Shown here one piece after another: positions 47,307 to 51,400 of a stretch of DNA of 51,400 nucleotides. Below the pieces are notes generated by a model. The model was not told the DNA's origin. It did no database searches and saw only the letters and a list, made by a program, of their open reading frames with translations. This stretch comes from a virus: the IMG/VR virus record IMGVR_UViG_3300047094_002116, positions 1-51,400 of that record. The stretch is one strand, 5' to 3'. The translations under genes and the position numbers were made by a program. Each line of letters begins with the position of its first letter. The first letter of the stretch is position 1.

Positions 47307-48274
47307 CATTAATTGAGATATCATCAATAACTGGTACTTCCCCATATCAACTATTTGTTTCCGATGTTTATGGTAACAATGAAACTTTTATATCCTCATT
47401 TTCAGGAGCGGTACCGCCCTCACAATATTTTAATTTACCATCTTTATTTGATACTGCACCTGTTGTATTAATTAAAGTGATAGACGCTAGTGGTTGTACA
47501 ACATTTCATCAAGCAAGTTGTCAAGTTATTGTACCTTCACCTACTCCGACACAAACTATCGGATTCACACCAACACCAACACCTACTATTACACCAACGG
47601 TAACAATCTCAGCAACACCTCCGACAACACCAACAATAACACCTACAAGTAGTATTACACCAAGTGTAACAACCACTCCGACTGTTACACCGACACCTTC
47701 AACTGTATTTATGTATGCGTATTTGTTTATAGAACCATTCTCAGGATCAACTGACATTGGTAATTATATGGCAAATGTGGGCAGTGGTTTCTATGGATTC
47801 ACAAATGGTTTTGGACCAGACACTTCATCACCAAGTCAATTTAATATTGATATGAATGAATATGTTTCGTATAGTGGTTGGACAAACGATTTCCCTTCTG
47901 TTAGAAGTCAATTAATACCAATATCATCAGGAGGTTTAGACTCATTCGGTAATGCAAAAATAGCATACAACTTCACAACACATGAGGTTCCGATCGGAAC
48001 TGTCGAAGGTCTAGCATGGTACACTTGGATCATTATGACGGGTGATACAGGTGGTGGAATACAAAGATCAATTGGATATACAACAGATGGAAATCCAAAT
48101 TCATTAACAAACGTGTTTATGGACTCTACAATTTACAATAACACATTTACATATACGGGTTCAACTATACCAAGTGGAACTTATAGGGTTTACACTACTT
48201 GGGCATCAACACCATTCCAAATTGATAATTCATCAACAAATATTTTCTTCAAAGGTGACACAGTAACCTTCTAA
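47303..48274 (+). CDS. Tail fibre-type protein with Thr-Pro linker
   Basis: A 323-residue protein in three parts. Residues 1-77 form a single Ig/SprB-like beta domain (ISSITGTSPYQLFVSDVY, closing with VIDASGC). Residues about 78-134 are a Thr-Pro linker. Residues 135-323 are a Gly/Ser/Thr-rich beta domain beginning MYAYLFIEPFSGSTDIGNYM. It is probably a fibre or adhesin. The start codon lies in a perfect 34-bp palindrome directly beside the tnpB element, so element insertion may have altered its expression. Confidence 0.65.
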   Translation: MALIEISSITGTSPYQLFVSDVYGNNETFISSFSGAVPPSQYFNLPSLFDTAPVVLIKVIDASGCTTFHQASCQVIVPSPTPTQTIGFTPTPTPTITPTVTISATPPTTPTITPTSSITPSVTTTPTVTPTPSTVFMYAYLFIEPFSGSTDIGNYMANVGSGFYGFTNGFGPDTSSPSQFNIDMNEYVSYSGWTNDFPSVRSQLIPISSGGLDSFGNAKIAYNFTTHEVPIGTVEGLAWYTWIIMTGDTGGGIQRSIGYTTDGNPNSLTNVFMDSTIYNNTFTYTGSTIPSGTYRVYTTWASTPFQIDNSSTNIFFKGDTVTF

Positions 48275-48279
48275 AGTAG

Positions 48280-48286
48280 TATTTAT
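48280..48286 (+). promoter_or_regulatory. TATTTAT motif, candidate late promoter
   Basis: TATTTAT 5 nt before the ATG at 48292 in a 17-nt gap between fibre genes. A transcript from here would be nearly leaderless. Confidence 0.35.
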
Positions 48287-48291
48287 CACAA

Positions 48292-51200
48292 ATGAGTTCA
48301 TTAAACTATAACAACCCAAATACACCCTATAAAGTAGGGGTTCAAAGTTCTATTCCATCGACTTCAACGATAGGTATAACATTTAGTGTTTTTGACACGG
48401 GGGGTTATATGGAATTTTATAATTTGACCGATTTAGTATGGCAATATACTGGTGGTACGGGACAAATAACAGGATCTACAATACCAATTAATTTTGTAAA
48501 AGGTAATGGCACAATCATAAGTCCCGATTACTTAGTTTTGAATTCAGACAATATTTCAACAGGTCGAAGAAGACTTGGAATGTTGGCATATGTACAAGAG
48601 ACAGGATTAATATATCAATTTACCATACCAAATTATGATTCATTATGGTCAGCAGTAACTGGTTTGACGGGGGCTTCAGCAATAACGGTAACTGATTTTG
48701 CAACAATTGTTCGTGCTAATTCCCAACCAAGTATTGATTTTATAAATGCATGGACGGGATCGACGATTGATGGTTATGATGCCCCATGGAGTGGTGCTAC
48801 TTGGAGAGTATTACCAGGCTCTTATGCTACAATAACAGGTGGTACTTATTTTTCGGCAACATCGATTCTTGAATTGTATAACACAACAGGTGGTACTGTG
48901 TCAATACCCATTGAAGGTATAGCAGGAACTGCAGGAAGTTCAGGATCTTCAGGTTCAAGTGGTAGTAGTGGAAGTTCAGGATCTTCAGGTTCAAGTGGAA
49001 CGAGTGGTTCATCGGGTAGTTCAGGGTCATCTGGTTCATCAGGTAGTTCAGGGGCATCAGGATCTTCAGGTTCAAGTGGAACAAGTGGTTCATCAGGTAG
49101 TTCAGGAACGTCAGGTTCATCAGGTTCGAGTGGAACAAGTGGTTCTTCAGGAAGTTCAGGAACATCAGGTTCAAGTGGAACAAGTGGTTCTTCAGGAAGT
49201 TCAGGAACATCAGGGTCAAGTGGAAGTAGTGGTGTATCAGGTGTAACAGGTACTAGTGGTAGCTCTGGGTCATCAGGAACTTCAGGCTCAAGTGGAACAA
49301 GTGGTTCTTCAGGAAGTTCAGGAACTTCAGGTTCAAGTGGAACAAGTGGTTCATCGGGAAGTTCAGGAACATCAGGGTCATCAGGTTCAAGTGGAACAAG
49401 TGGTTCATCAGGTACTTCAGGTTCTAGTGGAACAAGTGGTTCTTCAGGTAGTTCAGGAACATCAGGGTCAAGTGGTAGTAGCGGAAGTAGCGGTTCTAGT
49501 GGAAGTAGCGGATCGTCGGGAAGTAGCGGGTCCAGTGGAAGTAGCGGATCTTCTGGAAGTAGCGGATCTAGCGGATCTTCAGGGACTAGCGGATCATCTG
49601 GATCTTCAGGATCTTCTGGTACTAGCGGTCAGGATGCTTTATCAAGTGGTGTTAATTTATTCTTTAACGCTTCAGTTAATAGTGATATTTCTGGTGATAA
49701 AGAATTAGGAACATTAACAACAACAGCTGCTCAATATACTGATACAGTAAATCTTACCTCAAACCAACAAAACGTTTTAGTTAATTCATCGTTTGTTACA
49801 GCACCGGATTTTCCATCAGTTACGATAATTCCAAATGGTATTTGGCACGGTTACTTGTACTTCACTAAAAATGCTCAAAATGACAATTTAGAAGCTTATT
49901 ATGATGTATCCAAGGTAAACTCAACTGGAGGAGGTAAAACTTTATTATTTACTAGTGACCCTGTTGAACTTGGATGGTTAAATAATAACACAACACCAGT
50001 TGAAATTAAACTTAATGCAGTTGCAACAAATGCGGCATTACTAATTACAGATAGAATTGTTATAGACATCTATGTCAATAACAACGACAACCAAAACAGA
50101 ACTATTACTTTTTATACAGAAGGTACACAACACTATTCATATATTGTAACCACATTAGGTATTCCTTCAGGAACTAGCGGAAGCTCTGGTTCCTCAGGAA
50201 CTTCAGGAACGAGTGGGTCATCAGGTACTTCAGGTTCAAGTGGAACAAGTGGTTCTTCAGGAAGTTCAGGAACATCAGGGTCATCAGGTTCTAGTGGAAC
50301 AAGTGGGTCATCAGGAAGTTCAGGAACCTCAGGATCAAGTGGAACAAGTGGTTCATCGGGTAGTTCAGGAACATCGGGATCATCAGGGTCATCAGGTTCA
50401 AGTGGAACAAGTGGTTCATCGGGAAGTTCAGGAACATCAGGGTCAAGTGGAAGTAGTGGTGTATCAGGTGTAACAGGTACTAGTGGTAGCTCTGGGTCAT
50501 CAGGAACTTCAGGATCAAGTGGAACAAGTGGTTCATCAGGAAGTTCAGGGACTTCAGGTTCTAGTGGAACAAGTGGTTCATCGGGAAGTTCAGGAACATC
50601 AGGATCTTCAGGTTCAAGTGGGTCCTCAGGAAGTTCTGGTAAGTCAGGGTCTAGTGGAACGAGTGGGTCATCAGGTACTTCAGGTTCTAGTGGAACAAGT
50701 GGTTCATCAGGTACTTCAGGTTCAAGTGGGACAAGTGGTTCTTCAGGAAGTTCAGGAACATCAGGGTCATCAGGTTCTAGTGGAACAAGTGGTTCATCGG
50801 GAAGTTCAGGAACATCAGGGTCATCAGGTTCAAGTGGAACAAGTGGTTCATCAGGAAGTTCAGGAACATCAGGTTCTAGTGGAACGAGTGGGTCATCAGG
50901 TACTTCAGGTTCAAGTGGAACAAGTGGTTCTTCAGGAAGTTCAGGAAGCTCTGGTTCCTCAGGAACTTCAGGTTCATCGGGAAGTTCAGGAACCTCAGGA
51001 TCAAGTGGAACAAGTGGTTCATCGGGTAGTTCAGGAACATCGGGATCATCAGGGTCATCAGGTTCAAGTGGAACAAGTGGTTCATCGGGAAGTTCAGGAA
51101 CATCAGGGTCAAGTGGAAGTAGTGGTGTATCAGGTGTAACAGGTACTAGTGGTAGCTCTGGGTCATCAGGAACTTCAGGATCAAGTGGAACAAGTGGTTC

Positions 51201-51400
51201 ATCAGGAAGTTCAGGGACTTCAGGTTCTAGTGGAACAAGTGGTTCATCGGGAAGTTCAGGAACATCAGGATCTTCAGGTTCAAGTGGGTCCTCAGGAAGT
51301 TCTGGTAAGTCAGGGTCTAGTGGAACGAGTGGGTCATCAGGTACTTCAGGTTCTAGTGGAACAAGTGGTTCATCAGGTACTTCAGGTTCAAGTGGGACAA
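48292..51400 (+). CDS. Long fibre protein with Gly-Ser-Ser/Gly-Thr-Ser triplets, 3'-truncated
   Basis: Starts at ATG 48292 and stays open for 1036 codons to the right edge. Residues 1-211 are a globular start (SSLNYNNPNTPYKVGVQSS; GRRRLGMLAYVQETGLIYQF). Codons 48925-49629 encode 78 Gly-x-y triplets, mostly GSS and GTS. A 180-residue globular module follows (49630-50169; SGVNLFFNASVNSDISGD), then a second triplet run from 50170 to the edge. Gly at every third place recalls collagen-like fibres, but Pro is absent. It is probably a long, flexible fibre with receptor-facing modules. Frames on both strands across the repeats are shadows of this gene. Confidence 0.8.
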   Translation, partial: MSSLNYNNPNTPYKVGVQSSIPSTSTIGITFSVFDTGGYMEFYNLTDLVWQYTGGTGQITGSTIPINFVKGNGTIISPDYLVLNSDNISTGRRRLGMLAYVQETGLIYQFTIPNYDSLWSAVTGLTGASAITVTDFATIVRANSQPSIDFINAWTGSTIDGYDAPWSGATWRVLPGSYATITGGTYFSATSILELYNTTGGTVSIPIEGIAGTAGSSGSSGSSGSSGSSGSSGSSGTSGSSGSSGSSGSSGSSGASGSSGSSGTSGSSGSSGTSGSSGSSGTSGSSGSSGTSGSSGTSGSSGSSGTSGSSGSSGVSGVTGTSGSSGSSGTSGSSGTSGSSGSSGTSGSSGTSGSSGSSGTSGSSGSSGTSGSSGTSGSSGTSGSSGSSGTSGSSGSSGSSGSSGSSGSSGSSGSSGSSGSSGSSGSSGSSGTSGSSGSSGSSGTSGQDALSSGVNLFFNASVNSDISGDKELGTLTTTAAQYTDTVNLTSNQQNVLVNSSFVTAPDFPSVTIIPNGIWHGYLYFTKNAQNDNLEAYYDVSKVNSTGGGKTLLFTSDPVELGWLNNNTTPVEIKLNAVATNAALLITDRIVIDIYVNNNDNQNRTITFYTEGTQHYSYIVTTLGIPSGTSGSSGSSGTSGTSGSSGTSGSSGTSGSSGSSGTSGSSGSSGTSGSSGSSGTSGSSGTSGSSGSSGTSGSSGSSGSSGTSGSSGSSGTSGSSGSSGVSGVTGTSGSSGSSGTSGSSGTSGSSGSSGTSGSSGTSGSSGSSGTSGSSGSSGSSGSSGKSGSSGTSGSSGTSGSSGTSGSSGTSGSSGTSGSSGSSGTSGSSGSSGTSGSSGSSGTSGSSGSSGTSGSSGSSGTSGSSGTSGSSGTSGSSGTSGSSGSSGSSGSSGTSGSSGSSGTSGSSGTSGSSGSSGTSGSSGSSGSSGTSGSSGSSGTSGSSGSSGVSGVTGTSGSSGSSGTSGSSGTSGSSGSSGTSGSSGTSGSSGSSGTSGSSGSSGSSGSSGKSGSSGTSGSSGTSGSSGTSGSSGTSGSSGT
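48925..49629 (+). repeat. First Gly-Ser-Ser/Gly-Thr-Ser triplet run
   Basis: 705 bp of in-frame 9-bp units coding Gly-Ser-Ser or Gly-Thr-Ser. Codon use changes near 49480-49570, where agc and tcg codons become common, which suggests a segment with separate history. Confidence 0.85.
50314..50734 (+). repeat. Exact 421-bp direct repeat, copy 1
   Basis: Identical base for base to 50980-51400, with a period of 666 bp (222 codons). The flanking bases before 50314 differ between the copies. Confidence 0.85.
50980..51400 (+). repeat. Exact 421-bp direct repeat, copy 2
   Basis: Identical to copy 1 up to the window edge, so the true repeat may be longer. Confidence 0.85.

Larger units (their letters stand above)
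50170..51400 (+). repeat. Second triplet run, continuing past the edge
   Basis: At least 1231 bp of the same triplet repeat, interrupted by a VSGVTGTSGSS landmark at 50461 and again at 51127 (also present in the first run at 49234). It includes a long exact duplication. Confidence 0.85.

Noticed and set aside
48827-51139. Long open frames on both strands across the triplet repeats (up to about 218 codons)
   Set aside because: They are low-complexity shadows of the Gly-Ser-Ser/Gly-Thr-Ser frame that starts at 48292; repeats without stops keep several frames open at once.
48925-51400. Regular direct repeats that could be taken for a CRISPR array
   Set aside because: The units are 9-bp coding triplets in frame with Gly at every third codon, with no unique spacers of constant length.

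Overview
This window reads as a contiguous piece of a large, AT-rich, contractile-tailed phage genome (T4-like myovirus). It combines T4-type morphogenesis genes (gp19-like tube, gp26-like hub chaperone, tape measure, gp48/54-like tube-baseplate protein, gp53, giant hub, gp25, gp6 and wedge/fibre proteins) with a T4-type replication core (gp32, UvsX, RNase H-like nuclease, gp41 helicase, class Ia NrdA/NrdB). Several signs point to a Bacteroidota (flavobacterial) host. One tail protein carries about seven SprB-like repeats, a family typical of gliding-Bacteroidota adhesins. Most start codons have A-rich leaders and no Shine-Dalgarno sequence. One promoter matches the Bacteroidota TTTG-N19-TAnnTTTG pattern. 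The host call is inference; no searches could be run.

Layout. 1-16.6 kb: tail tube, second tube-like protein, hub chaperone plus a small overlapping gene, tape measure, a 1636-residue tube/baseplate protein with an OmpA-like insert, a LysM-like gp53, and a 2177-residue hub with a possible murein hydrolase tail. 16.4-17.3 kb: two small unknown genes and a terminator. 17.3-27.5 kb: replication and nucleotide island (gp32, RpiB, UvsX, RNase H-like nuclease, unknown, gp41, NrdB, NrdA). 27.6-43.2 kb: gp25, gp6 and large baseplate/wedge proteins. 43.2-51.4 kb: receptor-facing proteins with SprB-like repeats, Thr-Pro linkers and Gly-Ser-Ser/Gly-Thr-Ser triplets; the last gene runs off the right edge. 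All genes are on the + strand except one tnpB.

Two genetic parasites stand out. nrdA is split into two separately translated genes by a split intein, with a free-standing Vsr/PD-(D/E)XK-like homing endonuclease gene between the halves. The residue after the intein is Gly rather than Cys/Ser/Thr, so the splicing chemistry is in question. Between two fibre genes sits a tnpB-only IS200/IS605-type element whose two end hairpins share the same 7-nt loop.

Regulation: a TATTTAT motif, sometimes with the T4 late box TATAAATA, recurs 4-50 nt upstream of many start codons and is a candidate phage late promoter. Two rho-independent terminators follow the tail tube gene and the 16.6-17.3 kb gene. A perfect 34-bp palindrome covers the start codon of the gene at 47303. 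Apart from coding sequence there is no gene-free stretch longer than about 210 nt. No tRNA, rRNA or CRISPR array was seen.
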